Below, piece by piece: positions 1-7,951 of a stretch of 64,000 bases of DNA. The DNA is taken from the NCBI GenBank assembly GCA_016214855.1, contig JACRMT010000004.1:372001-436000 (forward strand), in the 5' to 3' direction. The position numbers and the translations under genes were made by a program. The notes beneath the pieces were generated by a model. It was not told the origin of the DNA and did no database searches. It saw only the letters and a list, made by a program, of their open reading frames with translations. Within the stretch, counting starts at the first letter, position 1, and each line of letters starts with the position of its first letter. This DNA comes from Nitrospirota bacterium (GTDB lineage Bacteria; Nitrospirota; Thermodesulfovibrionia; Thermodesulfovibrionales; UBA6898).

Positions 1-605
1 TCAGGAGGCCATCTCTTGGATGATCCATAGGCTGCCCCGGGATTCAGCGCGATGACCGGCCTTTTCAGGCCTTCCAGTACACGCCTCGCCCCTTCCCTCT
101 CCTCAATATCCAGGAACAGCCACGGGCGATCAGGCATGCCGTTGAAACCGGCCTTTCTTATCAGATCGAGATAATAGTCAATATGGTGAAGACCCCTTGC
201 CGCCGCATCGCACGGGATTGCCTGCGTAAGAAGAAATCCCCTTCCATCCCTGCTGTACCCGATCCGGCTTTTGATCCCCGCAAGAAAGGTTATCAATGCA
301 GCGTCAAAGGCATTTTGAAAGAGCACGGCAGAATCAAAACCGCAGCCTTTTAATCGTTGGCCAAGCCTGACCTTTCCTGCTAGTCCCCTGTATTCATCCG
401 CATATATGATGATCTCATCAATATCAGGATCTTTCTCGAAAAGAGGGGCTACCCAGGGCTTTACCAGGAGGGAGAGCCTTGCATCAGGCAGAGATCTCTT
501 CAATGCCCTTAAAGCAGGTATGGTCATAACAGCGTCACCGATCCAGTTAACACCCCTGACCAGGACTGCATTCCGCTTTTCAGTCTGTTTTCTTTGCTCG
601 CCCAT
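1..605 (-). CDS. waaF: LPS heptosyltransferase II (WaaF-like), 5' part only
   Basis: Transfers ADP-heptose to the inner core of lipopolysaccharide at the cytoplasmic face of the inner membrane. The gene runs off the left edge, so only the first 201 residues are visible. They begin at an ATG (603-605) and carry the N-terminal glycosyltransferase-9 signature VRGVNWIGDAVMTIPALR near residues 16-33. At the very edge they reach NPGAAYGSSKRWPP, the conserved segment that opens the nucleotide-sugar-binding half of WaaF. No frame breaks are seen in the visible part. It is divergent from the small cytochrome c gene, with about 110 bp between the two. The family call (heptosyltransferase) is firm; type II rather than type I rests on the GAAYG-KRWP motif. 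It implies a Gram-negative envelope. Confidence 0.85.
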   Translation of the reverse strand, partial: MGEQRKQTEKRNAVLVRGVNWIGDAVMTIPALRALKRSLPDARLSLLVKPWVAPLFEKDPDIDEIIIYADEYRGLAGKVRLGQRLKGCGFDSAVLFQNAFDAALITFLAGIKSRIGYSRDGRGFLLTQAIPCDAAARGLHHIDYYLDLIRKAGFNGMPDRPWLFLDIEEREGARRVLEGLKRPVIALNPGAAYGSSKRWPP

Positions 606-714
606 GATGAGTTCTTCGTATCCTCAATGATTCAGAACTATGCCCAATATCCATTCGCGTATTCCTGAAAAAACAGTTCTATGATACTATAATTCTCAGA
701 TCGGATACATTGTC

Positions 715-1035
715 ATGGACAGATCGAATAAAAGGATAGCCCTTCTTGGTATTGGTTTTGCTGTCGTATTCCTGCTCATCAGTATTGTGCTCTTCATGCC
801 GAGTGGTGAGGGATTGTTCAGGGAGCAGAGATGCATCTCCTGCCACAGGTTTAAGGGACAGGGGGGCATGGCAGGCCCTGATCTTACGGAAGTAACAAAA
901 AGACGCGGCACAGTCTGGATCATGCGCCAGATCAGAAACGCACAGTCACACAACCCTGAATCACGTATGCCTGTGTACGACCATCTCGGTTATCTTGAGA
1001 TATGGGCGATCATCTCTTACCTGAGGTCCGCGTAA
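715..1035 (+). CDS. Membrane-anchored small c-type cytochrome
   Basis: A 106-residue protein with one N-terminal membrane segment (about residues 8-28), which is probably an uncleaved anchor, followed by a single haem c attachment site CISCH (about residues 41-45). The fold would place one covalent haem in the periplasm, and a Met near SRMPVY is the likely sixth ligand, as in class I cytochromes. It therefore probably carries electrons on the outer face of the inner membrane. A possible -10 box, TATAAT, lies at 688-693. The gene stands alone, divergent from waaF and convergent with the alpha/beta hydrolase, whose stop codon is 4 bp beyond its own. The partner redox enzyme cannot be deduced from the neighbours. 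Confidence 0.8.
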   Translation: MDRSNKRIALLGIGFAVVFLLISIVLFMPSGEGLFREQRCISCHRFKGQGGMAGPDLTEVTKRRGTVWIMRQIRNAQSHNPESRMPVYDHLGYLEIWAIISYLRSA

Positions 1036-1039
1036 GCAG

Positions 1040-1906
1040 TTATCGGAAATACTTCAGGATGAACTGTTCTATGCCGCTGCTATAGAACAGCCCGGACATG
1101 AGAAAGCCCTCATTATGACTCCCCTGCAGCTTCAGGAACTCCTTGGGTTCAGCCGCCTTTTCAAAGAGTTTCCTGCCCTGGTCATAGGGGATTATCTCAT
1201 CATCCGGACTATGGATAAAGAGCTTGGGCAGCGCAAGGCTGCTGACCTTGTCTATGGTTGCATAATGGAAGCGCGTGACAAGGCCGACCGGCAGATAGGG
1301 ATAATACTTCCGGCCGAGATCAGGAATTGATGTGAATCCTGATTCAATGATCAATGCTCCGGCCTTTCTCCTCAGCGCAAGTTCTGCTGCCACAGCACTG
1401 CCGAGTGACCTGCCGAAGATCACGATGCGTGACGGGTCGATCTGCTTATCCTTTACCATAAAATCCCATGCAGCCTCAGCGTCGAGATAGGTGCCCTTTT
1501 CCGTGGGCTCGCCCTCGCTTCGTCCATATCCGCGATAATCAAAAATGAGTACGCTGAGGCCAAGATCGTGAAATATCCTGATCGAGTCGAGGCGGTGAGA
1601 AATGTTGCCTGCATTGCCATGACAGAAAAGCAGCACAGCCCGCTCATCAGGGGCAGGTATATGCCATGCAGCGATAGTCAGCCCGTCCGCCGTCTTAAAA
1701 TTCACTTCTTCATAGGAAAGGCCGATGGCGGCAGGGGTCATCTCAATATCTCTTGAAGGAAAGTAGAGCATTTTGGGCTGGCGGAAATACACAAAAACGA
1801 TCAGGGCAAGATAGCCAAGCAGAAGACCGATCAAAGCGGTGAAGAGCATACGTTTCAGGCCCGGCAGCTTCCTACTCAGAAAGGCCATAATAAGGGCCTG
1901 GCGCAT
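1040..1906 (-). CDS. Membrane-anchored alpha/beta hydrolase (BEM46/ABHD-like)
   Basis: A 288-residue serine hydrolase. An N-terminal membrane helix lies at about residues 20-42, followed by an alpha/beta-hydrolase domain. The oxyanion region is FCHGNAGNISHR, the nucleophile elbow is GRSLGS, the acid residue lies in SPDDEIIP, and the catalytic His is in GSHNEGF near the C-terminus. The arrangement matches the BEM46/ABHD13-like family, whose substrates are generally unknown (acyl esters or thioesters). It is the last gene of the minus-strand operon with the VOC protein and KorAB, 6 bp after the VOC stop codon. Several Met codons are possible starts; the first is used here. No specific substrate can be assigned. 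Confidence 0.8.
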   Translation of the reverse strand: MRQALIMAFLSRKLPGLKRMLFTALIGLLLGYLALIVFVYFRQPKMLYFPSRDIEMTPAAIGLSYEEVNFKTADGLTIAAWHIPAPDERAVLLFCHGNAGNISHRLDSIRIFHDLGLSVLIFDYRGYGRSEGEPTEKGTYLDAEAAWDFMVKDKQIDPSRIVIFGRSLGSAVAAELALRRKAGALIIESGFTSIPDLGRKYYPYLPVGLVTRFHYATIDKVSSLALPKLFIHSPDDEIIPYDQGRKLFEKAAEPKEFLKLQGSHNEGFLMSGLFYSSGIEQFILKYFR

Positions 1907-1912
1907 AGGCCA

Positions 1913-2500
1913 TTACTTTATCCCCTTAATATACCGGATCCCCTCTCCGGGATATATTCTGCGCTCTGCGGCCGGGGTGGGCCTCACTGCCGTCGGCCAG
2001 ACATCCGTATTCTGATCAGGGCCCTCCTGTGCGATTGCGGTCGGCGCCGGGTCTGTAAGCACCGGTGTCTTCCTGATATCAAGATCCCCGGCATTACAGC
2101 TGAATTCAATAGGGATACCATTGGGGTCAAAGGAATATATGGAATGGATGATCCCGTGATCGATCATCTCTGATACCCAGAAACCGGCAGCATCGATCCT
2201 GTCCTTTAGGGCCCAAAGATCATCTGCTGTCTCCATACCGAAAGATACATGATCAAAGATAAACGGTCCCGAGACCACCTGTCCATGCTCCTTTTCTCCA
2301 ACAGGCCTCACCGACGGCCACTCAAAAAAAGCAATGGCACAGGTCTCTGATATCTCGAAAAAATAGTGTCTGTATCCCGGCTGGCCGAGACCGGCAACAA
2401 GCCTCATGCCAAGCAGATCACGCCAGAAGCGGATCGTGCTGTCCATATCACCCGTGGCCATGGCGAGGTGATTAACACCGTTGAACGTCACCCTTGACAT
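1913..2500 (-). CDS. VOC-family metalloprotein (glyoxalase/dioxygenase superfamily)
   Basis: A 195-residue protein with one vicinal-oxygen-chelate module in its first ~130 residues. NHLAMATGDMDSTIRFWRD is a typical VOC opening with a metal-ligand His, FDHVSFGM is the second strand-ligand region, and DPNGIPIEFS carries the closing Glu ligand. The last ~60 residues are proline-rich and look like a tail. VOC proteins include glyoxalase I, extradiol dioxygenases and antibiotic-resistance proteins; nothing here picks one. The ATG overlaps the korB stop by one base (TAATG), so translation is coupled to the 2-oxoacid oxidoreductase. That suggests a role linked to oxoacid or CoA-thioester metabolism, but this is inference from position only. 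Confidence 0.75.
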   Translation of the reverse strand: MSRVTFNGVNHLAMATGDMDSTIRFWRDLLGMRLVAGLGQPGYRHYFFEISETCAIAFFEWPSVRPVGEKEHGQVVSGPFIFDHVSFGMETADDLWALKDRIDAAGFWVSEMIDHGIIHSIYSFDPNGIPIEFSCNAGDLDIRKTPVLTDPAPTAIAQEGPDQNTDVWPTAVRPTPAAERRIYPGEGIRYIKGIK

Positions 2501-3351
2501 TAATAAAACTCTTTAAGTATATCGCATAACTTAGCGATATCATGAGATTGTTTTACAAGAGGTCTCTCATGGATCATCGGAATTCTCTCTTCGAGCGAGA
2601 GACGACTGTTCCGGTAAATGACGCCGATAGGGATCCGATCCCCCCATTCAAGGGAGCGCTCGAATGCCTTTACCCTGTCAGCAGGGTCATATTCTGGCTC
2701 AATATGATATACCCGCTGCCTGTACCATTCGTGGGTATTCAGTTTATTGAACGATACGCAGGGCTGGAGAATATCAACAAGACAGAACCCTTTGTGCGCT
2801 ACCGCCTCCCTGACAATCGATCTGAGATGCTCCGGATCGCCGGAAAAACTGCGGGCAACAAAGCTGCAGTCAAGCGCGACAGCCAAAGCCATCGGGTTCA
2901 ACTGCTCAGAAAAAACACCGAACGGCATATTCTTCGTCACCGTACCTTCATGGGTTGTGGGCGATGCCTGGCCTTTTGTGAGACCGTACACCTGATTGTC
3001 ATGGACAAAAAGCTTCACATTCACGTTCTTTCTCATGGCATGCATCAGATGATTGCCGCCCTCGCCATAGCAGTCGCCATCCCCGGCAACAGCAAATACC
3101 AGCATCTCATGGTTGGCGAGCCTGAGTCCCGTAGCAACAGGAAGGCTCCTGCCGTGAAGACCATTAAAGGTGTTGCATTTGAGATAATGCGGGAACTTGG
3201 CAGCCTGTCCAATACCGGAGACTATGGTAAACTGGTGCGGTTCAAGACCGAGTTCAACAAGCGCTTCCTTGAATGTCCTGAGGATGCTGAAATTGCCGCA
3301 TCCGGGACACCATGCAGGCGTCTGCCCTTTATAATCATCCAATGTGGCCAT
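2500..3351 (-). CDS. korB: 2-oxoacid:ferredoxin oxidoreductase, beta (TPP-binding) subunit
   Basis: A 283-residue thiamine-diphosphate subunit that, with KorA, oxidatively decarboxylates a 2-oxoacid to an acyl-CoA and reduces ferredoxin. The N-terminal WCPGCGNF is the conserved segment of this subunit, and GDGDCYGEGGNH is the TPP/Mg motif, with its usual Asn replaced in context by the downstream DNQVYGLTKGQ segment. The length fits the two-subunit KorAB type. The start overlaps the korA stop by 17 bp, so the two are cotranslated. 2-Oxoglutarate is the most common substrate of this architecture, but other 2-oxoacids cannot be excluded from sequence alone. No 4Fe-4S ferredoxin-domain subunit is encoded nearby. 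Confidence 0.88.
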   Translation of the reverse strand: MATLDDYKGQTPAWCPGCGNFSILRTFKEALVELGLEPHQFTIVSGIGQAAKFPHYLKCNTFNGLHGRSLPVATGLRLANHEMLVFAVAGDGDCYGEGGNHLMHAMRKNVNVKLFVHDNQVYGLTKGQASPTTHEGTVTKNMPFGVFSEQLNPMALAVALDCSFVARSFSGDPEHLRSIVREAVAHKGFCLVDILQPCVSFNKLNTHEWYRQRVYHIEPEYDPADRVKAFERSLEWGDRIPIGVIYRNSRLSLEERIPMIHERPLVKQSHDIAKLCDILKEFY

Positions 3352-5053
3352 GCAGTTCTCCCAGGAGGTTCTCTACGGTAAAGGGGCGACCGTCATATCT
3401 GTTTATTGCAGCCGAAAACTCAAAGCCTGTCTCAGCACGCACGAGCCGCGCAAACTGGCCCATGGCATTCTGCTCGATGCATATTGTTTTCTTCGCATTC
3501 CTGAGCAGCCCGAGGAAATCAAATCCGTCAGTGCCGGGAAATGGGAATATTTCGCTGAAATGGAGCATGGCAACGGACTGTTTTCCTGAAAGCTCATCAA
3601 CCGCTTCTTTTATCACGCCATAGGTCGATCCCCATCCCACGAGCACAATTTCCGCATCTGCAGCGCCATAGAGCATGGGAGGAGCGATCTCTTTTTGTAT
3701 CAGGGGCATTTTCCTGAGAAGTCTTTTTTCGACCATCTTCTTCCGCGTTTCTGCATCTTCAACAAGATGGCCGTCCTCATCATGTTCATCACTGTCTGTA
3801 ACAACTATATGCCTTGACTGCCCGGGCACTGCCAGGGGAGAAACGCCGGTTTCGGTGTATGCATGTCTCTTATATTCTGAAAGACCGCTAAGGCTATCCG
3901 CCCTCAGCCGGTAGTCCGTGTACACCAGCCGGTTCAGGTCCAACCCCGCATAGGTCCACTGTGTATCAGCCAGATACTGGTCAAAGATGACAAATGCAGG
4001 CACCTGGTATTTTTCTGAAAGATCAAATGCCTTGTTGGTAAGATATAAGGCCTGTTCAGGATCTCCCGGCGCAAAGATGATCCGGGGGAACTCACCGTGA
4101 GCTGTATAGAGGGCAAACTGCAGTTCTGCCTGTTCCGTCCGCGTAGGGAAGCCTGTTGCAGGGCCCGGTCTCTGGCCAAGTCCTATGACGATCGGCGTTT
4201 CCGTCATTGCAGCAAGCGAGAGACCTTCCACCATCAGCGCAAATCCGCCTCCTGAACTTGCGGTCATTGCCCGGACGCCGCCAAAGGATGCGCCGAGAGC
4301 CATATTTATCGCAGCGATCTCATCCTCTGCCTGTTCAACAATGATCCCGAATTCCTGCGACTTGCCTGCGAGGTAGTTCATGATGCCGGTCGAGGGTGTC
4401 ATGGGATACGCTGCATAAAACTTGCAGCCCGATGCCAATGCTCCAACCCCGATCGCGTCAATGCCTGCAATGAGCATCTTCTGCTCAGCCCTTGCTGCCG
4501 CGGAAAAAGAACAACTCGCGCACCCTTTGACCGCAAAATCGTATCCGGCTGCAGCTGCTGCAACATTTGCCTTTATGACATCATCTCCTTTTTTCTGAAA
4601 GGTATCAGAAATGATCTTAAAGAGAATATCCATATCCATGCCGAGCAGGCCCAGGATAGCGCCTGTTGCAACGGTGTTGGCCATGATCCTGCTCCCGCCA
4701 TGCTCGATCGCAAGGGAAGTAAAGGGGATATCAAGAAATTTCCGGCCATCGGGCTTCTGCTTCAGGACCGTGGAGTCATAGATAATCTGTCCCTGCTCTG
4801 CAACGAACAAAGCATCCTTTTCCATGCTTTCAACGTCAAAGGCAATAAGGATATCGATGCGGTCGCATGCTGCGGTCAGCGGTCTGTCAGCAATGCGGAC
4901 CTGATAGAAGTTGTGTCCTCCCCGGATGCGGGACTCATAATCCTGATGGGTAAAAACATGGTAACCGTTCCGTGCAAAGACCCGGGAAAGGGTATCACCG
5001 ACCGTCTGGATTCCCTGGCCGGCCTCTCCGCAGATCCTGATAGAATAGTCCAT
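3335..5053 (-). CDS. korA: 2-oxoacid:ferredoxin oxidoreductase, fused gamma-alpha subunit
   Basis: A 572-residue partner of KorB. Residues 1 to about 175 form the gamma (CoA-binding/core) domain, beginning RICGEAGQGIQTVGDTLSR. A short Cys-bearing linker, GCASCS, leads into the alpha (pyrimidine-binding) domain from about residue 195, with YPMTPSTGIMNYLA and EAEDEIAAINMALGAS-like signatures. The gamma-alpha fusion is the usual form of bacterial KorA/2-oxoacid:acceptor oxidoreductase. The gene is 11 bp downstream of the ferritin-like gene and overlaps korB, so all belong to one transcript. The enzyme supplies or uses low-potential reduced ferredoxin in the cytoplasm and implies anaerobic or reverse-TCA-type metabolism. 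Confidence 0.88.
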   Translation of the reverse strand: MDYSIRICGEAGQGIQTVGDTLSRVFARNGYHVFTHQDYESRIRGGHNFYQVRIADRPLTAACDRIDILIAFDVESMEKDALFVAEQGQIIYDSTVLKQKPDGRKFLDIPFTSLAIEHGGSRIMANTVATGAILGLLGMDMDILFKIISDTFQKKGDDVIKANVAAAAAGYDFAVKGCASCSFSAAARAEQKMLIAGIDAIGVGALASGCKFYAAYPMTPSTGIMNYLAGKSQEFGIIVEQAEDEIAAINMALGASFGGVRAMTASSGGGFALMVEGLSLAAMTETPIVIGLGQRPGPATGFPTRTEQAELQFALYTAHGEFPRIIFAPGDPEQALYLTNKAFDLSEKYQVPAFVIFDQYLADTQWTYAGLDLNRLVYTDYRLRADSLSGLSEYKRHAYTETGVSPLAVPGQSRHIVVTDSDEHDEDGHLVEDAETRKKMVEKRLLRKMPLIQKEIAPPMLYGAADAEIVLVGWGSTYGVIKEAVDELSGKQSVAMLHFSEIFPFPGTDGFDFLGLLRNAKKTICIEQNAMGQFARLVRAETGFEFSAAINRYDGRPFTVENLLGELHGHIG

Positions 5054-5064
5054 GCGATATAACG

Positions 5065-5535
5065 CTATTTAATGAAACTGTCCCTGAATTTCGCAAGCCA
5101 CATGATATGGCTCCTCTCTTCATTGATGATCTCGTCAACCACATCTTTCTGCTGCACCGCATCCCTGAGAGCATAAAAATAGAGCAATGTCTCCTTCTCA
5201 AACCCCATCGCAAAACGCACTGCGTCCTCGACCGTTTTCACATGCTCAAGGGAGGGAAGAGACTTATGTTTGCCGAGGAAAAACTCCGATTCCACTATTG
5301 CACGCATATATTCAGACACGTCAGCCCATGCCTCCGGCTCCTCTTCGCCCATGATATCCTTCAGCTCAAGGAACATCTTCTCATGAACAAGTTCTTTGCC
5401 TGCAAGCGTGTCGAAAAGCCTCTTCAGACCTTCATTCTTTTCAAATCTCTTTGCTATCGTTGTGTAAAACTCATACCCCAGCCTCTCGGTCCTGACAGCC
5501 TGCTCCACCACTTCCCTGATAGAATATCGCTCCAT
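5065..5535 (-). CDS. Ferritin-like/rubrerythrin-family diiron protein
   Basis: A 156-residue all-helical protein of the ferritin-like superfamily. Repeating diiron-ligand patterns are visible: E-FY-T in helix 1, ELVHEKMF (ExxH), EKETLLYFY in helix 3, and EERSHIMWL (ExxxH). It lacks the C-terminal rubredoxin CxxC domain of classical rubrerythrin, so it is a stand-alone erythrin or oxidoreductase-associated member. Such proteins reduce peroxide or protect oxygen-sensitive enzymes. As the first gene of the korAB operon it may protect the oxygen-labile oxidoreductase; this is inference. A clear Shine-Dalgarno (GGGAGGAA) precedes the ATG. Confidence 0.75.
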   Translation of the reverse strand: MERYSIREVVEQAVRTERLGYEFYTTIAKRFEKNEGLKRLFDTLAGKELVHEKMFLELKDIMGEEEPEAWADVSEYMRAIVESEFFLGKHKSLPSLEHVKTVEDAVRFAMGFEKETLLYFYALRDAVQQKDVVDEIINEERSHIMWLAKFRDSFIK

Positions 5536-5581
5536 AGTTCCTCCCTAAAAGTGTCATGCACAGCTTCCAACAGCAACTGAT

Positions 5582-5947
5582 TTAGATTACCCGATTTATA
5601 TCCTCAATATCTACCGTGCCTTTCTCTATGCAATGCCCGAGGCAGAGAAGCCCGCCGCAGGGATTCACTGCCTTGCGTGTCATATCCCTGCCTTCCCCCC
5701 TCTTCCATGCAGCAAAATCGCAATCCTCTTTAAAAAAAGGACATCCGCCGCAGACCAGCTGAAAAAGATCGTTCTCTGACCTCATGCTCATTACTGTCTT
5801 TTCCGTCACGGCAGGGAGCTCCTTGCCCTGCCGCAGAAGTTTTTCGATAATAATAAAACCCCGGCAGGCAAGTTCTTCGTCTTTCCCTGGTTTATAAAAC
5901 GAACAATATCCTGCACAGAGCCGGTCCGGAAGCTCCTCTTTGTCCAT
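5582..5947 (-). CDS. Cysteine-rich conserved-looking hypothetical protein next to radical SAM gene
   Basis: A small cytoplasmic-looking protein with nine Cys in clusters: LCAGYC, ACRGF, VCGGCPFFKEDC and PCGGLLCLGHC. The spacing resembles Fe-S or zinc ligand sets, and no family name can be given. The frame is open up to 5992, but that start would overlap the start codon of the divergent radical SAM gene. The Met at 5947 (after an earlier one at 5956) is taken as more plausible, giving about 121 residues. No good ribosome-binding site decides it. It is head-to-head with the radical SAM maturase, and gene pairs of this kind are often functionally linked, so it could be an accessory Fe-S protein of the peptide-modifying system. 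That link is inference. Confidence 0.6.
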   Translation of the reverse strand: MDKEELPDRLCAGYCSFYKPGKDEELACRGFIIIEKLLRQGKELPAVTEKTVMSMRSENDLFQLVCGGCPFFKEDCDFAAWKRGEGRDMTRKAVNPCGGLLCLGHCIEKGTVDIEDINRVI

Positions 5948-5957
5948 GAATTCCATC

Positions 5958-5985
5958 TTAGCAGAAATAAGGCTTGTTGTATAAT
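5958..5985 (+). promoter_or_regulatory. Candidate promoter of the radical SAM gene, close to its start codon
   Basis: TTAGCA at 5958-5963 and a perfect TATAAT at 5980-5985 are 16 bp apart. The -10 box ends only 5 bp before the ATG at 5991, so transcription would begin at or within about a base of the start codon. The gene also has no visible Shine-Dalgarno, which would fit a leaderless message or a real start further downstream. Confidence 0.4.
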
Positions 5986-5990
5986 GAAGC

Positions 5991-7145
5991 ATGCGCTATT
6001 ACCTGTCGCCGCATGTCTGTTTAAAGCAGCTTGAAACCCCCTCGGTCTACCATCCGGGAACAGATGAGCTCTATGAGCTGGATGGAGACTCGTTCGATCT
6101 CCTCAGAGCATGCTCTGCAGAAGAAGGATGCTCTTCCGCAGAAAAAGAATTCATTGACTACTGCGTTCAGGAAAAGATACTGATCACAGACCGTATCCCG
6201 ATACAACGGCCTCCCCTGATCAAGGCGCCAGAGCCGTCCCTCCGCTATCTTGAACTCCAGATCACGGACAGATGCAATCTGCACTGCAGACATTGCTATA
6301 TTGGGCCGTCCTCGGGTCCGGATATATTTCATGAACTTTCTCTCGATCAGATAAAGACCAGTCTTCGCGAGTTTGAAGAACTCCAGGGGCTGCGGGTACT
6401 GATCACCGGCGGCGAACCCCTGCTGCACAGGGATTTCGCGTCTATCAACAATATGCTGCCTGATCTCCTGATTCGCAAGGTGCTCTTCTCGAACGGACTC
6501 CTCCTGAACCGGGCAGTTCTGAAAGATCTTCATGTCGATGAGATCCAGGTCAGCATTGACGGCCTTCAGCAGGCACATGATATCCTGAGGGGAGCTGGTA
6601 CGTTTGCGCGATCAATGGACAGCATTCGTCTCTGTCTTGATATGGGCTATGAGGTCTCAGTATCTACCATGGTTCATGCCGACAACCTTAATGATTTCGA
6701 TGATATGGAATTGCTCTTCAGAAAAATGGGGATCAGGGACTGGACCGTTGACGTGCCCTGTGTTGCAGGAAGACTTGCGGACAATGAAAGATCCCAGGTC
6801 ACGCCGTCAACAGGAGGAAGATATCTGAAATACGGATTTGGTGAGGGTCTTCACAGCGGCGGCGAGGGGTTCGGATGCGGGCTTCACCTCATGTCGGTCA
6901 TGGCTGACGGGAAGGTCTCAAAATGCACCTTTTTTGCAGACAGATCTGTCGGGACTGTGCAGGACGGTCTCAGAACGTGCTGGCAGAGGATCTCCCCTGT
7001 CCGGTTAAGCGACCTCACCTGCGATTGTGAATATCTTGCCTCGTGCAGAGGCGGCTGCAGATACCGCGCAGAGGTCCTTGGCGATGCCCGGGGAAAAGAC
7101 CTTTACAGATGTGCGCTCTATGATATAATTAACAAAGAAAAGTGA
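5991..7145 (+). CDS. Radical SAM/SPASM peptide maturase with N-terminal RRE-like domain
   Basis: A 384-residue radical SAM enzyme. Residues 1 to about 80 look like a PqqD/RRE-type peptide-recognition domain (VYHPGTDELYELDGDSFDLL). The SAM-binding 4Fe-4S motif is CNLHCRHC (CxxxCxxC) near residue 95, followed by ITGGEPLLH and a TIM-barrel core. The C-terminal SPASM-like region holds further Cys: FGCGLHLM, KCTFF, LTCDCEYLASCRGGC and YRCALY. Such enzymes install thioether or other crosslinks in short peptides. The 20-codon Cys-rich gene 43 bp downstream is the obvious substrate candidate. The overall arrangement recalls the geopeptide-type radical SAM maturases of Geobacter, but that family match is from memory. 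It is divergent from a Cys-rich hypothetical gene. Confidence 0.85.
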   Translation: MRYYLSPHVCLKQLETPSVYHPGTDELYELDGDSFDLLRACSAEEGCSSAEKEFIDYCVQEKILITDRIPIQRPPLIKAPEPSLRYLELQITDRCNLHCRHCYIGPSSGPDIFHELSLDQIKTSLREFEELQGLRVLITGGEPLLHRDFASINNMLPDLLIRKVLFSNGLLLNRAVLKDLHVDEIQVSIDGLQQAHDILRGAGTFARSMDSIRLCLDMGYEVSVSTMVHADNLNDFDDMELLFRKMGIRDWTVDVPCVAGRLADNERSQVTPSTGGRYLKYGFGEGLHSGGEGFGCGLHLMSVMADGKVSKCTFFADRSVGTVQDGLRTCWQRISPVRLSDLTCDCEYLASCRGGCRYRAEVLGDARGKDLYRCALYDIINKEK

Positions 7146-7188
7146 TCGGGCACGAAGTCCGTATCTTTGCACAAAGGAGGTGTAAAGC

Positions 7189-7251
7189 ATGACGATCAGG
7201 AAGATCTCGAAAAAGGCAGCAACGACCTGTAAGTGCAAGAGTTCCTGTTAA
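7189..7251 (+). CDS. Candidate RiPP precursor: 20-residue lysine- and cysteine-rich peptide
   Basis: ATG at 7189, TAA at 7249-7251, preceded by a near-perfect ribosome-binding site (AAAGGAGGTG, 7173-7182) at good spacing. The peptide has a basic leader-like start (MTIRKISKKAA) and a tail TTCKCKSSC with three cysteines in a C-x-C-x3-C pattern. It lies between the radical SAM/SPASM gene and a strong terminator, with no other gene in between. A strong ribosome-binding site on so short a frame, directly after a peptide maturase, argues that it is translated and modified, possibly as a thioether-bridged (sactipeptide- or ranthipeptide-like) product. No family assignment is certain. It ends with TAA, so it is not a selenopeptide. 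Confidence 0.7.
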   Translation: MTIRKISKKAATTCKCKSSC

Positions 7252-7272
7252 TCAGGACTGATAATGAAACAT

Positions 7273-7307
7273 AAAGAGGGTCCCGAACCATAATCGGGAC
7301 CCTCTTT
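7273..7307. terminator. Strong bidirectional rho-independent terminator
   Basis: A perfect 14-bp stem (7273-7286 with 7294-7307, AAAGAGGGTCCCGA and its complement) closes a 7-nt loop. T-rich sequence follows on both strands (TTTTATTTT on plus, TTTATGTTT on minus). It ends the radical SAM/mini-peptide unit from the left and the nitroreductase-tpx-sod operon from the right. Confidence 0.9.
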
Positions 7308-7351
7308 TATTTTCAACCCCGCTTTTTGGCAGGATAAATACCGGGTATCTC

Positions 7352-7930
7352 TTACGTAAGCCTTGATTCAGCCGCACCCCAATTGATGTTCTTGAAGAAT
7401 GCCTCGATGTAATCAGCGCGTTTGAGGCCGTAATCGATCATATACGCATGTTCGAAAACGTCCATGATCAAAACCGGGGTGCATCCGGCAGGATGGGACA
7501 CGTCATGCTCATTCACCCAGACGTTAAAGAGCTTTCCATTTGCAGGGTCAGCATAAAGCGCAACCCATCCGATACCGCGCATCGTGCCTGTGGCCTTAAA
7601 GTCCTTTTCCCAGTTCTCATAGCTTCCGAAATCGGCCTGCATCTGCTTCATCAGCTTCCCGTCCTTATTCAGGCCGCCCTTGCCCCCAAGGTTCTCGAAA
7701 TAATATTCATGAAGCCTCATCCCATTAAATTCCCATCCGAATCTTCTTTTCAGCTCCGCATACTCGGGTGTGGCGGTTTTGCCATCCCTGAGCATCTGGT
7801 CAAGGATATCGGCGACCTTGTTCGTATTCGTCACATATCCCTGGTACAGGGTAAAATGGTTCTTTATCAGTGTTTCACTAAACCCTTCCATTCCAACCAA
7901 TGCGCTAAAGTCCCTGGCAGTGTATGACAT
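7352..7930 (-). CDS. Iron/manganese-family superoxide dismutase
   Basis: A 192-residue cytoplasmic enzyme that dismutates superoxide to hydrogen peroxide and oxygen. The metal ligands are recognisable: His in KNHFTLYQGY near residue 25, His in MRLHEYYFENLGG, and Asp and His in MDVFEHAYMIDYG (the DxWEHAY motif with Phe for Trp). The second-helix motif differs from the HSxFW of classical Fe/Mn SODs, which places it in the divergent SOD branch common in anaerobes. Metal preference cannot be read from this. It is the last gene of a three-gene oxidative-stress operon (nitroreductase, tpx, sod), 21 bp after tpx, and ends at the shared terminator near 7300. Confidence 0.88.
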   Translation of the reverse strand: MSYTARDFSALVGMEGFSETLIKNHFTLYQGYVTNTNKVADILDQMLRDGKTATPEYAELKRRFGWEFNGMRLHEYYFENLGGKGGLNKDGKLMKQMQADFGSYENWEKDFKATGTMRGIGWVALYADPANGKLFNVWVNEHDVSHPAGCTPVLIMDVFEHAYMIDYGLKRADYIEAFFKNINWGAAESRLT

Positions 7931-7951
7931 GATCTCTCCTCCTTGCGTAAT

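Noticed and set aside
2542-3381. 279-codon plus-strand open frame
   Set aside because: It lies wholly antisense to korB, whose family motifs are certain; the antisense product has no recognisable motif.
7189-7251. Selenocysteine read-through of the mini-peptide
   Set aside because: It ends in TAA with no downstream in-frame continuation of similar character.
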